Shown piece by piece: positions 1 through 9,159 of a stretch of 64,000 nt of DNA. The DNA is taken from contig CALRQJ020000014.1 in the NCBI GenBank assembly GCA_943370285.1, forward strand, positions 46,030 through 110,029, written 5' to 3'. The notes under the pieces are model-generated. The model was not told the origin of the DNA. It did not search any database and saw only the letters and a list, made by a program, of their open reading frames with translations. Position 1 is the first letter of the stretch. Each line of letters opens with the position of its first letter. The DNA is from CALRQJ02 sp943370285. Its GTDB lineage: Bacteria; Bacteroidota; Bacteroidia; Chitinophagales; Chitinophagaceae. Both the position numbers and the translations under genes were made by a program.

Positions 1-629
1 ATGGTATTGGTATTGACCTGATAGATCAAGAAAAAATCTTTGACAAGTTTGTTCAGGCTTCGGAATCTACCACAAGAGAGTTTGGCGGTACAGGTTTAGG
101 TCTAGCCATATCTTCTAAGTTGCTACAATTAATGAATTCCGCTTTTGTTTTAAAAAGCGAATTAGGTAAGGGTTCTAATTTCAGTTTCTCACTTACACTG
201 CCTTATTTAGAAGCCAATCATCAAGAGGAGGAATTTGCTACAATTACTTCCGAAATTTATGACTTGAGCCCAATGCGGATTTTATTAGTGGAAGACAATG
301 AATTTAACTCAATCATCGCATCTAAATTTTTAGAAAGATGGAATGCAACTACTGATTTAGCATGGAACGGCGAAGAAGCAATTGAAAAAGCGCTTCAGAA
401 TGATTATGATTTGATATTAATGGATTTACACATGCCTATAATGAATGGCTATGAGGCTACCGAGAAGATACTTGCTCAAAAGCCAAACCTTCCCATATTA
501 GCTTTAACGGCATCTGCCATGTTAGATATTAAAGACAAAGCCTTTGTTTGTGGTATGAAAGACTATATCACTAAGCCGTTTAATCCAAATGAGTTATACG
601 AAAAAATTAAGAAGTATTCAAACTACTAG
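1..629 (+). CDS. Hybrid sensor histidine kinase, C-terminal part (ATPase end plus receiver domain), 5' partial
   Basis: The reading frame is open from the first bases (frame starting at position 3), so the gene begins upstream of the window. The visible part starts at the end of a histidine-kinase ATPase domain: an F-box-like KIFDKFVQA is followed by the G2 box GGTGLGLAIS. A receiver domain follows, with ILLVEDN (acidic pocket), the phosphoacceptor Asp in LMDLHMPIMNG, and the conserved Lys in DYITKPFNP. This is the architecture of a hybrid two-component kinase, which passes phosphate from its kinase core to its own receiver. The sensor and dimerisation domains are outside the window, so the signal is unknown. 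The stop codon sits in the centre of a perfect palindrome that probably ends transcription. Confidence 0.93.
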   Translation, partial: GIGIDLIDQEKIFDKFVQASESTTREFGGTGLGLAISSKLLQLMNSAFVLKSELGKGSNFSFSLTLPYLEANHQEEEFATITSEIYDLSPMRILLVEDNEFNSIIASKFLERWNATTDLAWNGEEAIEKALQNDYDLILMDLHMPIMNGYEATEKILAQKPNLPILALTASAMLDIKDKAFVCGMKDYITKPFNPNELYEKIKKYSNY

Positions 630-647
630 TAGTTTGAATACTTCTTA
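608..647. terminator. 40-bp perfect palindrome, bidirectional terminator candidate
   Basis: The 20-bp arms are exact reverse complements with no loop, centred between 627 and 628, so the stop codon of the upstream kinase gene lies at the centre. It lies between two convergent genes (ends at 629 and 662). In RNA it would form a long stem in either direction. It is AT-rich and lacks a long T-run, so intrinsic terminator strength is uncertain. Confidence 0.65.
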
Positions 648-661
648 TATAGGTTTGATTA

Positions 662-1768
662 TTATTGAATCAATACCGGCACACTAAACGTATTTTCTTT
701 CGTTCTTACAATCACTTGATACATACCCGGTGCGGCAAAACGATACACAGTCATGTCTACTAAGTTATTGCCCTTTTGCAGTGTACTAGTTTGCTGTTGT
801 ATTTTTCTACCGTTATTGTTAATCAATTCAATTGTAACCGGTTGTTCTTGATCTGTAACTAATTCTACCTGCATTGTACCACCTGATTTTATGGGATTTG
901 GGTAGATTTTTTTCACAAATGTTGCCATTGCTTTCAGTCGTACACTTACAACCGATGAGTAACGCTTGGTGCCATCTTTATCCACCATTTGTAAGCGATA
1001 AAAAATATCTCTTTCAAAATAGCTAGGCTTATCATCAGTAAAACTGTATTGCTTGGTAGATGTACTATTCCCGGCAGCATTTATCGTAGCAACAGCAACA
1101 AAATGTTGGTTGTCTGCACTTTTTTCCAAAATAAAATGGCTGCTATTATTTTCGGAAGCAGTTTGCCAATTCAAGCCCACCGAAGTGCCTTTTACGGATG
1201 CGGTAAATGCTGAAAGGGTTACCGGCAGTGCAACTAAAGTTGAACCGGTATAAATTTTGTCGCCAGCATCTGCACCACCACTGTTGTCAGCTGCATTACC
1301 TACATAATAAAAAGTTACTTGACTGGGAGAACCACCGCCACTTGGTGCTGTCCACCGTAAATTGTTATACGTATAGCTGTTGCCTGGGGATCCAACAGCA
1401 CCTAAATGCACCAATTCACCATTAAAAGCTAGTGTGTTTGGATTGGTAGTAGAAAAAGTGCCAACAGCAGTTCCTGAACCATTAACGGCTTTAATGGCAA
1501 AGCCCCACTTTTGAGCCCCGCCGGGTTGGTTGATGGTAATCGAAAAATCATAAGCTTGCCCCTGCACATAAGTACCAACAGGTAAACCGGTAGCCGTAAT
1601 GCTACCACCTTGCGTATTAACTGAGCCATTTCCATGGCAGCCTGCACAAGTGCTGCCCTCTGCACCAGTATTGCCGCTTGGCGGGAGGCCACTGTTTTTG
1701 ATATCGGCATGGCCAACAATTACGGAGCCGGCAACAAGAAATAATAAATAAGTAAATTTTTTAAGCAT
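662..1768 (-). CDS. Secreted haem-c-motif protein with Reeler-like (choice-of-anchor V) domain and T9SS sorting domain
   Basis: The start at 1768 is chosen because the protein then begins MLKKFTYLLFLVAGSVIVGHA, a clean signal peptide; a 14-residue upstream extension has no such character. After the signal peptide comes a CAGCH motif (about residues 41-45), a covalent haem c site. Next is a beta-rich Gly/Thr domain resembling the Reeler-like choice-of-anchor V modules of Bacteroidota, and then a fibronectin-like stretch with NWQTASENNSSHFILEKS. The C-terminal ~75 residues hold YPNPIKSGGTMQVEL and end in a typical T9SS type A sorting domain. It is predicted to be secreted and anchored at the cell surface. 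An electron-transfer role is inferred only from the haem motif. Confidence 0.85.
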   Translation of the reverse strand: MLKKFTYLLFLVAGSVIVGHADIKNSGLPPSGNTGAEGSTCAGCHGNGSVNTQGGSITATGLPVGTYVQGQAYDFSITINQPGGAQKWGFAIKAVNGSGTAVGTFSTTNPNTLAFNGELVHLGAVGSPGNSYTYNNLRWTAPSGGGSPSQVTFYYVGNAADNSGGADAGDKIYTGSTLVALPVTLSAFTASVKGTSVGLNWQTASENNSSHFILEKSADNQHFVAVATINAAGNSTSTKQYSFTDDKPSYFERDIFYRLQMVDKDGTKRYSSVVSVRLKAMATFVKKIYPNPIKSGGTMQVELVTDQEQPVTIELINNNGRKIQQQTSTLQKGNNLVDMTVYRFAAPGMYQVIVRTKENTFSVPVLIQ

Positions 1769-1905
1769 AAAGTTGGTTTTGGTAATAAAATAGAACGAAA
1801 AGTTATACATAGTTTTTTATTTGAACAATTTTATTGTTGCAACAATGAAATTAAAGTTGACAATCAATAACTTAAAAAATAGTTAGCTATGCAACTATTT
1901 TTAAT

Positions 1906-1913
1906 TATTTTTG
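1906..1913 (+). promoter_or_regulatory. Bacteroidota -7 element (TATTTTTG) for the fadN-like gene
   Basis: An exact match to TAnnTTTG lies 37 bases before the ATG at 1951. No convincing -33 TTG is seen at the expected distance, so only half of the promoter is supported. Confidence 0.5.
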
Positions 1914-1950
1914 AAATCCAATCGATTTACAAAAATTCTAAATCAGTCAT

Positions 1951-4326
1951 ATGAAAAGAGTTATCAGAAAGGTAGCTGTTTTAGGTAGCGGAGTTATGGG
2001 CAGTAGAATTGCCTGCCATTTTGCAGGTATTGGTATACCTGTTTTGTTGTTAGATATTGTTCCAAAAGATACCGCTACAGATGCCAAACCTGCTGTAAAA
2101 AATAAGATTGTGAATGATGCCTTAACAGCTGCCATCAAAAGCAATCCGAGTCCTGTTTTTACTAAAGATGTGGTAAGGAAAATAACCACGGGCAATTTTG
2201 ATGATAACATGAAAGATATTGCGACTTGCGATTGGATAATCGAAGTAGTGATTGAGCGGCTCGACATCAAACAACAAGTGTATGAAAAAGTAGAACAGTT
2301 TCGTAAACCGGGTACTTTAATAACGTCTAATACTTCTGGCATTCCCATACATATGCTAAGTGTTGGTAGAAGCGAAGACTTTAGAAAGCATTTTTGTGGT
2401 ACACACTTCTTTAACCCTCCACGTTATTTAAGATTGTTGGAAATTATTCCTACGCCTGATACTGATCAATCTGTAGTAGATTTTTTAATGCAGTATGGTG
2501 ATTTGTACCTTGGCAAAACCACTGTTCTATGTAAAGACACTCCAGCATTTATCGCTAATAGAATTGGAGTGTTCAGCATTATGAGCATTTTTCATATTAT
2601 GGAAAAGCTGGGTTTGAGTATAGATGAAGTGGATGCGTTAACCGGTCCAATCATTGGTCGTCCAAAATCTGCTACCTTCAGAACAGCTGATGTGGTTGGT
2701 ATTGATACTTTGGTGAAAGTAGCAAAAGGTGTTGCAGATAATTGTCCAAATGATGAAGCTAAGGCCATATTCAATATCCCATCTTGGTTAGACAAAGTGG
2801 TAACGAATAATTGGTTGGGAGATAAAACCGGACAAGGATTTTTCAAGAAAACAAAATCAGATGCAGGCAAAGAAATTTTGACCTTGAACTTGCAAACCAT
2901 GGAATATGGTGCAAGGATAAAACCAAAATTTGCCACTTTAGAAACTGCCAAACCAATCGATGATTTAAAAACCAGAATTAAAGCATTAAGTGCAGGAACA
3001 GATAAAGCAGGTGAATTTTATCGCCAGTTTCATTTTTCATTATTTTCCTATATCTCTTTCAGAATTCCTGAAATTAGCGATGAAGTATATCGAGTAGATG
3101 ATGCTATGATGGCCGGTTTTGGTTGGGAGATTGGTGCTTTTGAAACCTGGGATGTTTTAGGTGTTGCAAAAACTGTAGAAGCCATGAAAGCTGGAGGGGT
3201 ACAAGTTGCAGCTTGGGTGGATGAGATGATAGCTACCGGTGCTAATAGTTTTTATAAAGTAGAAGGCGGTAAACGTATGTATTATGATGTGGTGTCTAAA
3301 TCATATAAGGCAATGCCCGGTGGAGAAGCATTTTTGGTGCTGAATCACAACAGTGATAAAACAATTTGGAAAAATTCTGCTTGCAGAATGTATGATATTG
3401 GTGATGGTGTTGCAGGCTTTGAATGGAGTACCAAAATGAATAGTATTGGTGGAGAAGTATTAGAAGGTATCAACAAAGCTATTGGTATTGCGGAGGAAAA
3501 ATTTAAAGGGTTAGTAATTGCCAATGATGGTCCAAACTTTAGTGCAGGTGCTAATGTGGGTATGATATTTATGTTGGCTATTGAACAGGAATACGATGAA
3601 TTAGACATGGCCATCCGCATGTTCCAAAATAGTATGATGCGTTTGCGTTATAGTAGTGTGCCTGTTGTAACAGCACCACATGGATTAACCTTAGGCGGTG
3701 GGTGTGAAATGAATTTACATGCCGATAAAATTTGCGCAGCTGCCGAAACTTATATTGGCTTGGTAGAATTGGGTGTGGGCTTAATTCCGGGCGGCGGCGG
3801 TACGAAAGAATTTGTACTTCGTGCAAGTGATGAATTACATCCTGATGAACCGGAAACCAATACGTTAAAAGATAGATTTTTTGCTATTGCAACTGCTAAA
3901 GTAGCTACCAGTGCCCATGAAGCGTTTGATATGGGTATTTTACGCAAAGGTCATGATGAAGTGGTCATGAATATTGGGCGGCGCATTACAGAAGCAAAAA
4001 AATCAGTCATAGAAATCTATGATGCAGGCTATGTGATGCCGCAGCCAAGAAAAGATATTAAAGTGTTGGGTAGATTAGGATTAGGTGCTATGCTTGCAGG
4101 TATTAATGGAATGTGGCGTGGTAACTATGCAACAGACCACGACGCTTTAGTAGCTCGTAAATTAGCTTACGTAATGTGTGGCGGTGATTTAAGCGAACCT
4201 CAAATGGTAACTGAACAATATTTGTTAGACTTAGAAAGAGAAGCTTTCTTAAGCTTATGTGGCGAAAAGAAAACTTTAGAACGAATACAAAGTGTGCTCA
4301 AAAGTGGCCGACCCATTCGTAACTAA
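1951..4326 (+). CDS. fadN: Bifunctional 3-hydroxyacyl-CoA dehydrogenase/enoyl-CoA hydratase (FadN type)
   Basis: Fatty-acid beta-oxidation protein that hydrates enoyl-CoA and oxidises the 3-hydroxyacyl-CoA with NAD. The dehydrogenase half comes first: the dinucleotide-binding VLGSGVMGSRIA lies near residues 9-20, SNTSG near 130, and the catalytic His-Glu pair in GTHFFNPPR and LEIIPT. The hydratase half is C-terminal, with the oxyanion-hole segments SAGANVGM and TLGGGCEM and the acidic residues in LVELGVGLIPGGGG. This domain order and the 791-residue length fit FadN of Bacillus, not E. coli FadB/FadJ, where the hydratase is N-terminal. No thiolase or acyl-CoA dehydrogenase lies beside it. A strong hairpin terminator follows. 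Confidence 0.93.
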   Translation: MKRVIRKVAVLGSGVMGSRIACHFAGIGIPVLLLDIVPKDTATDAKPAVKNKIVNDALTAAIKSNPSPVFTKDVVRKITTGNFDDNMKDIATCDWIIEVVIERLDIKQQVYEKVEQFRKPGTLITSNTSGIPIHMLSVGRSEDFRKHFCGTHFFNPPRYLRLLEIIPTPDTDQSVVDFLMQYGDLYLGKTTVLCKDTPAFIANRIGVFSIMSIFHIMEKLGLSIDEVDALTGPIIGRPKSATFRTADVVGIDTLVKVAKGVADNCPNDEAKAIFNIPSWLDKVVTNNWLGDKTGQGFFKKTKSDAGKEILTLNLQTMEYGARIKPKFATLETAKPIDDLKTRIKALSAGTDKAGEFYRQFHFSLFSYISFRIPEISDEVYRVDDAMMAGFGWEIGAFETWDVLGVAKTVEAMKAGGVQVAAWVDEMIATGANSFYKVEGGKRMYYDVVSKSYKAMPGGEAFLVLNHNSDKTIWKNSACRMYDIGDGVAGFEWSTKMNSIGGEVLEGINKAIGIAEEKFKGLVIANDGPNFSAGANVGMIFMLAIEQEYDELDMAIRMFQNSMMRLRYSSVPVVTAPHGLTLGGGCEMNLHADKICAAAETYIGLVELGVGLIPGGGGTKEFVLRASDELHPDEPETNTLKDRFFAIATAKVATSAHEAFDMGILRKGHDEVVMNIGRRITEAKKSVIEIYDAGYVMPQPRKDIKVLGRLGLGAMLAGINGMWRGNYATDHDALVARKLAYVMCGGDLSEPQMVTEQYLLDLEREAFLSLCGEKKTLERIQSVLKSGRPIRN

Positions 4327-4345
4327 TAAATCTAGGTTTGTAAGT

Positions 4346-4382
4346 AAAAAGCCCGTCAATATTGGTATTGACGGGCTTTTTT
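4346..4382. terminator. Bidirectional intrinsic terminator
   Basis: AAGCCCGTCAATA and its reverse complement are separated by a 4-base loop, with an A-run before and a T-run after. It lies between the convergent fadN-like gene and glyA, so it can end both transcripts. Confidence 0.92.
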
Positions 4383-4400
4383 ATAATGTAGTATTTTAAC

Positions 4401-5678
4401 TTATATCTCAGGATACAAAATAAACTGACTCATAAATTCATTTACTTCTGCTTTAACTTTTGCTACTGTTGCTGCATCATCTGCATGCATCAAAACGGTA
4501 TCAATTACGTTTGCAACAAATTCCATATCGTTTTCTTTCATGCCTCTTGTGGTAATGGCTGCTACACCAAAACGAATGCCCGAAGTTACAAATGCACTTT
4601 TGTCATCATAAGGCACCATATTTTTATTCGCAGTAATATCGGCTTCGCCTAAAATATTTTCTGCTTTTTTACCACTGATATTTTTGTTGCGTAAATCAAT
4701 TAACATTAAATGATTATCTGTTCCGCCACTAATAATATTATAACCACGGTTTACAAATGCCTTAGCCATTGCTTGTGCATTGCTTTGAACTTGTTTGGCA
4801 TATACTGTAAATTCATCGGTTAAAATTTCGCCGAAGGCAATGGCTTTTGCTGCTATCACATGCTCTAATGGTCCGCCTTGTGTACCAGGAAATACAGCCA
4901 TATCAATCAAATTACTCATCATGCGGATATTCCCTTTCACATCTTTCAATCCAAACGGATTTTCAAAATCTTTACCCATCATAATTACACCACCTCTTGG
5001 CCCACGTAAAGTTTTGTGTGTGGTAGAAGTAACAAAATGGCAATGGTTAAATGGTGAAGACAAAAGCCCTTTTGCAATCAATCCCGCAGGGTGAGCAATA
5101 TCGGCCAACACAAAAGCACCCACTTCATCGGCTACGGCTCTAATTCTGGCATAATCAATATCTCTACTATAAGCACTTGCACCACAGATGATTAATTTAG
5201 GTTTTACTTCCCTTGCTTTGGCTTCGAGCATATCATAATCTATCAAACCCTCTTCTCTGGTTACACCATAAAAATGTGGTTTGTAAATTTTACCACTAAA
5301 GTTAACGGCACTACCATGGGTAAGGTGACCGCCCATGCTTAAGTCCAATCCTAGTATATCATCTCCGGGTTGTAGAATAGCCAACATCAATGCTGCATTG
5401 GCTTGTGCACCACTATGTGGTTGAACGTTAGCATATTCAAGATCAAAGATCTGTTTCAAACGGTCTATGGCTAATTGCTCAGTTTGGTCAACAATCTCAC
5501 AACCGCCGTAATATCGACGACCGGGATAACCTTCGGCATATTTATTCGTCATAACACCGCCCATAGCTTGCATTACTTGCAAACTGGTAAAGTTTTCGCT
5601 GGCTATCAATTCAATTCCTCTGCGCTGTCTTTCTAATTCTTGGTTTATCAGGTCAAAAACAACAGTATCCCTTTGCAT
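4401..5678 (-). CDS. glyA: Serine hydroxymethyltransferase
   Basis: PLP enzyme that interconverts serine and glycine while charging tetrahydrofolate with a one-carbon unit in the cytoplasm. The sequence shows IELIASENFTS near the N-terminus, the substrate-binding EGYPGRRYYGG, and VTSTTHKTLRGPRGG, whose Lys (about residue 222) binds PLP. Length is 425 residues, normal for the family. The ATG at 5678 (MQRDTVVF) is preferred over a TTG six codons upstream, because that TTG lies inside a perfect TATTTTTG -7 promoter element (5694-5701, minus strand) and so would not be transcribed. Single-gene transcription unit ended by the shared terminator at 4346-4382. Confidence 0.97.
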   Translation of the reverse strand: MQRDTVVFDLINQELERQRRGIELIASENFTSLQVMQAMGGVMTNKYAEGYPGRRYYGGCEIVDQTEQLAIDRLKQIFDLEYANVQPHSGAQANAALMLAILQPGDDILGLDLSMGGHLTHGSAVNFSGKIYKPHFYGVTREEGLIDYDMLEAKAREVKPKLIICGASAYSRDIDYARIRAVADEVGAFVLADIAHPAGLIAKGLLSSPFNHCHFVTSTTHKTLRGPRGGVIMMGKDFENPFGLKDVKGNIRMMSNLIDMAVFPGTQGGPLEHVIAAKAIAFGEILTDEFTVYAKQVQSNAQAMAKAFVNRGYNIISGGTDNHLMLIDLRNKNISGKKAENILGEADITANKNMVPYDDKSAFVTSGIRFGVAAITTRGMKENDMEFVANVIDTVLMHADDAATVAKVKAEVNEFMSQFILYPEI

Positions 5679-5693
5679 AATGGTGATTTTCGG

Positions 5694-5701
5694 CAAAAAT
5701 A
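5694..5701 (-). promoter_or_regulatory. -7 promoter element of glyA
   Basis: On the minus strand this reads TATTTTTG, an exact TAnnTTTG match, 15 bases before the glyA ATG at 5678. It gives a very short leader and rules out the upstream TTG start. No clear -33 element was found. Confidence 0.6.
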
Positions 5702-5764
5702 GTCCTTAGGGCAAAGCAGTTACTATTTTGTTTTACACTCGGATGGGGAAATCAATAGCAGCTT

Positions 5765-6367
5765 TTAAATCTCCGGTAAACGAAGCCGTTTCCATTTTGA
5801 AACAATTCGAATGGCTACAATCAAAAAGACACAAATCAGTAAATCAACATTACGGTCTAAGCCGGCATGTTGCAACAAAACATATACTATTCCACCCGCT
5901 AAGCAAGCAGTAGCATATAATTCTCCTTTTTTAAGCAAGTCGGGTACTGTATTGCTAATCATATCGGCAATTAATCCACCAAAAGTGGCCGAAATTACTC
6001 CCATAATTACAGCATAACCATCGTTTACGCCTAAAGCAATACTACGATCAATACCTGCAGCAGTAAACAATCCCAATCCAATAGCATCAGTAATAAAAAT
6101 GGTACGCCTGAATTTTCTCATATCGGTATTAAACAAAAAAACAATGCCTACGGCACTTAATACCAGACTTAAAGCATAATAATCATTCACCCAATTTACG
6201 GGCCTTACGCCAATCAGTACATCACGAATAGTGCCTCCACCATAGGCGGTTGCAAAAGCTAACACAGCTGCACCAAAAATATCCATTTGGTGGGTACGGG
6301 CTTTTAAAGCACCGGTGATGGCAAATACAAATATTCCGGTGTAAGAGATAAGCTGAACAAGGTTCAT
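5765..6367 (-). CDS. TRIC-family (UPF0126) inner-membrane protein
   Basis: A 200-residue membrane protein of the prokaryotic TRIC/UPF0126 family (YadS/YicG relatives), trimeric cation-channel homologues. It has two repeated three-helix halves with the family's glycine motifs: VFAITGALKA near residue 15 and AYGGGTIRDVLIG near residue 45, matched in the second half by AVIMGVISATFGGLIADM. About seven hydrophobic segments cover almost the whole chain. The ATG at 6367 is clear. Its physiological role is not established; ion conduction is inferred from the family. It is transcribed towards glyA, with 86 bases between the genes. Confidence 0.88.
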   Translation of the reverse strand: MNLVQLISYTGIFVFAITGALKARTHQMDIFGAAVLAFATAYGGGTIRDVLIGVRPVNWVNDYYALSLVLSAVGIVFLFNTDMRKFRRTIFITDAIGLGLFTAAGIDRSIALGVNDGYAVIMGVISATFGGLIADMISNTVPDLLKKGELYATACLAGGIVYVLLQHAGLDRNVDLLICVFLIVAIRIVSKWKRLRLPEI

Positions 6368-6445
6368 AGGAGAAAGGTAATAAAAAAAATTGCTGTTGAA
6401 ATTGTAATAATCGTATTTATATACCTACTAATCTGTTATCTCAAC

Positions 6446-6453
6446 TACATTTG
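6446..6453 (+). promoter_or_regulatory. -7 element (TACATTTG) of the ABC exporter operon
   Basis: Exact TAnnTTTG match 20 bases before the ATG at 6474. No good -33 match is visible. Confidence 0.5.
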
Positions 6454-6473
6454 AAGCATCAAATACTAACGGC

Positions 6474-7406
6474 ATGAATATATTAGAACTGCACAACCTG
6501 CAGAAACATTATGCCACCCAAAAAGCGGTGGACGACATTAGCCTCAGCATTAAGCAAGGCAGCATTTTTGGTTTGCTCGGTCCTAACGGTGCCGGAAAAA
6601 CAACTTTGCTGCGGATGATTACGGGTATTTTTTATCCCGATAATGGTTCTATCATTCTGGATGGTAAAACTTTTGATCCGGTAAATGATATTGTGAAGAT
6701 TGGTTATATGCCCGAGGAAAGAGGCTTGTATAAAAAAATGAAAATTGGTGAACAAGCTTTGTATTTAGCTCAATTAAAAGGATTGAGTAAAGGCGAAGCC
6801 ATGGAGAAGATTAAGTTTTGGTTCAAGAAAATGGAAATGGAAACTTGGTGGAACAAGAAAGTTGAAGATTTGAGTAAGGGGATGAGCCAAAAATTACAGT
6901 TTGTCATTACCGTATTACACGAACCAAAGTTGATTATTTTGGATGAACCGTTTAGCGGATTAGATCCGGTAAACGCCAATTTAATTAAAGATGAAATTTA
7001 TGGATTGGCACAACGTGGCAGCACCATTATTTTCAGTACCCACAGAATGGAGCAGGTAGAAGAAATTTGCGACCATATTATTTTGATGAATTTAGGTAAG
7101 AAAATTTTAGACGGAACTGTAGCACAGGTGAAACAAGATTTTAAAGAGAATAAATTCAACATCAGCGTGGCTAACTTACCTGCACAATTGCAACATCCTT
7201 CCTTTAATATAGTGGCAGAAAAAGGGAACTCTCTGACGGTAAAAATTAACGAAGGGTTCAGTAGTAATGATGTGTTGATGCACTTCTTGCAACAACAATC
7301 AACCATTGTTTCTTTCAATGAAATTTTGCCTTCACTTAACGAGATATTTATTAAACAAGTAGAAGGAACCAAAGCCGTTTCCCGTGCTTTTCAAAACCAA
7401 CAATAA
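6474..7406 (+). CDS. ABC transporter ATP-binding protein (NatA-like)
   Basis: Nucleotide-binding subunit of an ABC-2 type exporter. Walker A GPNGAGKTT lies near residues 37-45, the signature LSKGMSQKLQ near residue 135, Walker B LIILDEPFSGLDP directly after, and the switch His in STHRME. The last ~80 residues form a C-terminal extension of the DUF4162 type common in this group. The permease gene begins 24 bases downstream, so the two form an operon. The substrate cannot be read from sequence; the NatAB-like pairing suggests ion, drug or lipid extrusion. Confidence 0.95.
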   Translation: MNILELHNLQKHYATQKAVDDISLSIKQGSIFGLLGPNGAGKTTLLRMITGIFYPDNGSIILDGKTFDPVNDIVKIGYMPEERGLYKKMKIGEQALYLAQLKGLSKGEAMEKIKFWFKKMEMETWWNKKVEDLSKGMSQKLQFVITVLHEPKLIILDEPFSGLDPVNANLIKDEIYGLAQRGSTIIFSTHRMEQVEEICDHIILMNLGKKILDGTVAQVKQDFKENKFNISVANLPAQLQHPSFNIVAEKGNSLTVKINEGFSSNDVLMHFLQQQSTIVSFNEILPSLNEIFIKQVEGTKAVSRAFQNQQ

Positions 7407-7430
7407 TTAACTACTTATTAAATTGACGAT

Positions 7431-8750
7431 ATGAACAAGACTTGGCTCATTATAAAACGAGAATACCTTACAAGGGTTCGTAACAAAACATTTATTCTGT
7501 CCACTTTGCTAACACCCTTGTTGTTTGTGGGTTTGATAGCAGGTGTAACATTTATTTCTGTTAAGAATGTTGACAATGAAAAAATTGCGGTGATTGATAA
7601 TACAGGCATTTTCAAAGGAAATTTAGAGAATGGAAAAGCATTAACGTTTGAGTATCCAACCGGTGTTGATACTGCTAATTACACCGAGAAAGGTTACGAT
7701 GCTATTTTGATTACACCTGCTGTTGGTAACTATCAATTGTATTCTAAAAAACAGTTGGGATTAATTGCGTCTGAACAAATAGAAAGACAACTGAACACGG
7801 CAGTAGAAAACAATCTGTTGAAATCAAGGTATAACATCGATAACAAAGATTTAGATTCTATTCGTAACCAAGCCGATGCTACGAAGTTGGACACTTATGT
7901 AAAAGAAAAAAATTCAGAAATAAAGAAAGGTAATAGCGGCATTGCTTATGGTATTGGTTATGTAGCAGCATTTCTCATTTATATTACCCTGTTCATTTAT
8001 GGAACGATGGTAATGCGTGGCGTAATGGAAGAAAAAACCAATCGTATTGCTGAAGTGATGGTTTCTTCTGTAAAACCATTTCAATTGATGTTGGGTAAAA
8101 TTATTGGTATTGGTGCGGTAGGACTAACACAATTTATTATGTGGATAGTGTTATTGTTTGGATTAAGTATGGTTGCCGGTGCATTGGTACCACAAGAAAC
8201 ATTGCAACAAGCTGCCGAAGCAAGCCAGCAAATACCATCGGCTCAAAGCCAAATGGCGCAAAACGGCATGGCTGAAATGATGAGTAAAGTAAACAATGAA
8301 TTTAGCGGTGTTAATTGGTACTTAATTATTGGTTGCTTCTTGTTTTACTTCTTATTCGGTTATTTATTTTATGCTTCTTTATTTGCAGCTGTAGGAAGTG
8401 CTGTAAATGAAGATCCTCAAGATGCTCAAAGTTTATTATTGCCAATTACTATGCCTATCATCATTGCGATTGTTATTATGATTAATGCGGTAACCAATCC
8501 ATCGAGCAGTATGGCTACTTGGAGTAGTTTAGTTCCGTTTTTTAGTCCGATTGTAATGATGGCTCGTATTCCGTTTGGTGTACCGGGTACTGTGCCTTAT
8601 TGGCAATTGATTTCTAGTATGGGATTATTAGTGGCCGGCTTCTTATTTACTACATGGCTAAGTGCAAAAATTTACCGTACGGGTATTTTGATGTATGGCA
8701 AAAAAGTAACCTGGAAAGAAATGTGGAAATGGGCTTTTAGAAAAGGATAA
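7431..8750 (+). CDS. ABC-2 type transporter permease (NatB-like)
   Basis: Membrane partner of the preceding ATPase. It opens with WLIIKREYLTRVRNKTFILST and a first transmembrane helix, followed by a ~150-residue extracytoplasmic domain. Five or so further helices begin near residue 178 (YGIGYVAAFLIYITLFIYG). The cytoplasmic GVMEEKTNRIAEVMVSSV is the conserved coupling segment of the NatB/YhaP group. There is a Gln/Ala/Met-rich hydrophilic loop near residues 255-285. Length 439 residues, typical. Transcription probably ends at the palindrome at 8774. Confidence 0.93.
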   Translation: MNKTWLIIKREYLTRVRNKTFILSTLLTPLLFVGLIAGVTFISVKNVDNEKIAVIDNTGIFKGNLENGKALTFEYPTGVDTANYTEKGYDAILITPAVGNYQLYSKKQLGLIASEQIERQLNTAVENNLLKSRYNIDNKDLDSIRNQADATKLDTYVKEKNSEIKKGNSGIAYGIGYVAAFLIYITLFIYGTMVMRGVMEEKTNRIAEVMVSSVKPFQLMLGKIIGIGAVGLTQFIMWIVLLFGLSMVAGALVPQETLQQAAEASQQIPSAQSQMAQNGMAEMMSKVNNEFSGVNWYLIIGCFLFYFLFGYLFYASLFAAVGSAVNEDPQDAQSLLLPITMPIIIAIVIMINAVTNPSSSMATWSSLVPFFSPIVMMARIPFGVPGTVPYWQLISSMGLLVAGFLFTTWLSAKIYRTGILMYGKKVTWKEMWKWAFRKG

Positions 8751-8773
8751 TATTTTCAATATATTCTAGTGCT

Positions 8774-8806
8774 AAGGGTTTGCGATATCGCAAACCCTTT
8801 TGTTTT
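8774..8806 (+). terminator. Terminator of the ABC exporter operon
   Basis: A 26-bp perfect palindrome (AAGGGTTTGCGAT and its complement, 8774-8799) is followed by TTGTTTT. It starts 24 bases after the permease stop. Confidence 0.8.
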
Positions 8807-8961
8807 GTATGCAATCAAGCTTTGCAAAGTTGTTGATATAGCAGGATGATTAACTAAAAAATCAAATATCTTTTTGCAATACAATTCAAGTTGATTAATC
8901 AACAGTGTCAGTTTAAAATTGATGGAATGTATTCAGAAAAATTGCTTTCAAACACATCACT

Positions 8962-9086
8962 AACTCCGTAGGAGTGACATATTAATCACAACAATCTCAA
9001 ATCTTCTTAATCTCCTCAGGAGTGACATGATAATAGCATAATTCATACCCGCAATTTCATAAACTCCGTAGGAGTGACATATTAAT
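8962..9086. repeat. Three short hairpin repeats at ~50-bp spacing
   Basis: Copies at 8962-8986 and 9062-9086 share a 25-base sequence: ACTCCGTAGGAGT, a small inverted repeat, followed by GACATATTAAT. A diverged copy (CTCCTCAGGAGTGACATGATAAT) lies at 9012-9034. Spacers are unrelated. They fill the 400-base gap between the exporter operon and the sigma-factor gene, and resemble dispersed REP-like intergenic elements of Bacteroidota. Confidence 0.7.
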
Positions 9087-9110
9087 AGCCAAAGTAACAA
9101 ATCAATCAAC

Positions 9111-9136
9111 AAAAAAAGCCGCAGCGATGCGGCTTC
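9111..9136 (-). terminator. Terminator of the ECF sigma-factor gene
   Basis: AAGCCGCA and TGCGGCTT pair across a 4-base loop (9116-9135). On the minus strand the stem is followed by a run of T (9111-9117), placing it 25 bases after the stop of the sigma factor. Confidence 0.9.
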
Positions 9137-9159
9137 TTAACTTTTATGTGGAAGATGAA

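Noticed and set aside
5728..5913. A 61-codon plus-strand frame
   Set aside because: Antisense to the TRIC-family gene and lacking recognisable features.
8962..9086. A small CRISPR array
   Set aside because: Only three units, one clearly diverged. Repeats are short with an internal hairpin, and no cas genes lie near.
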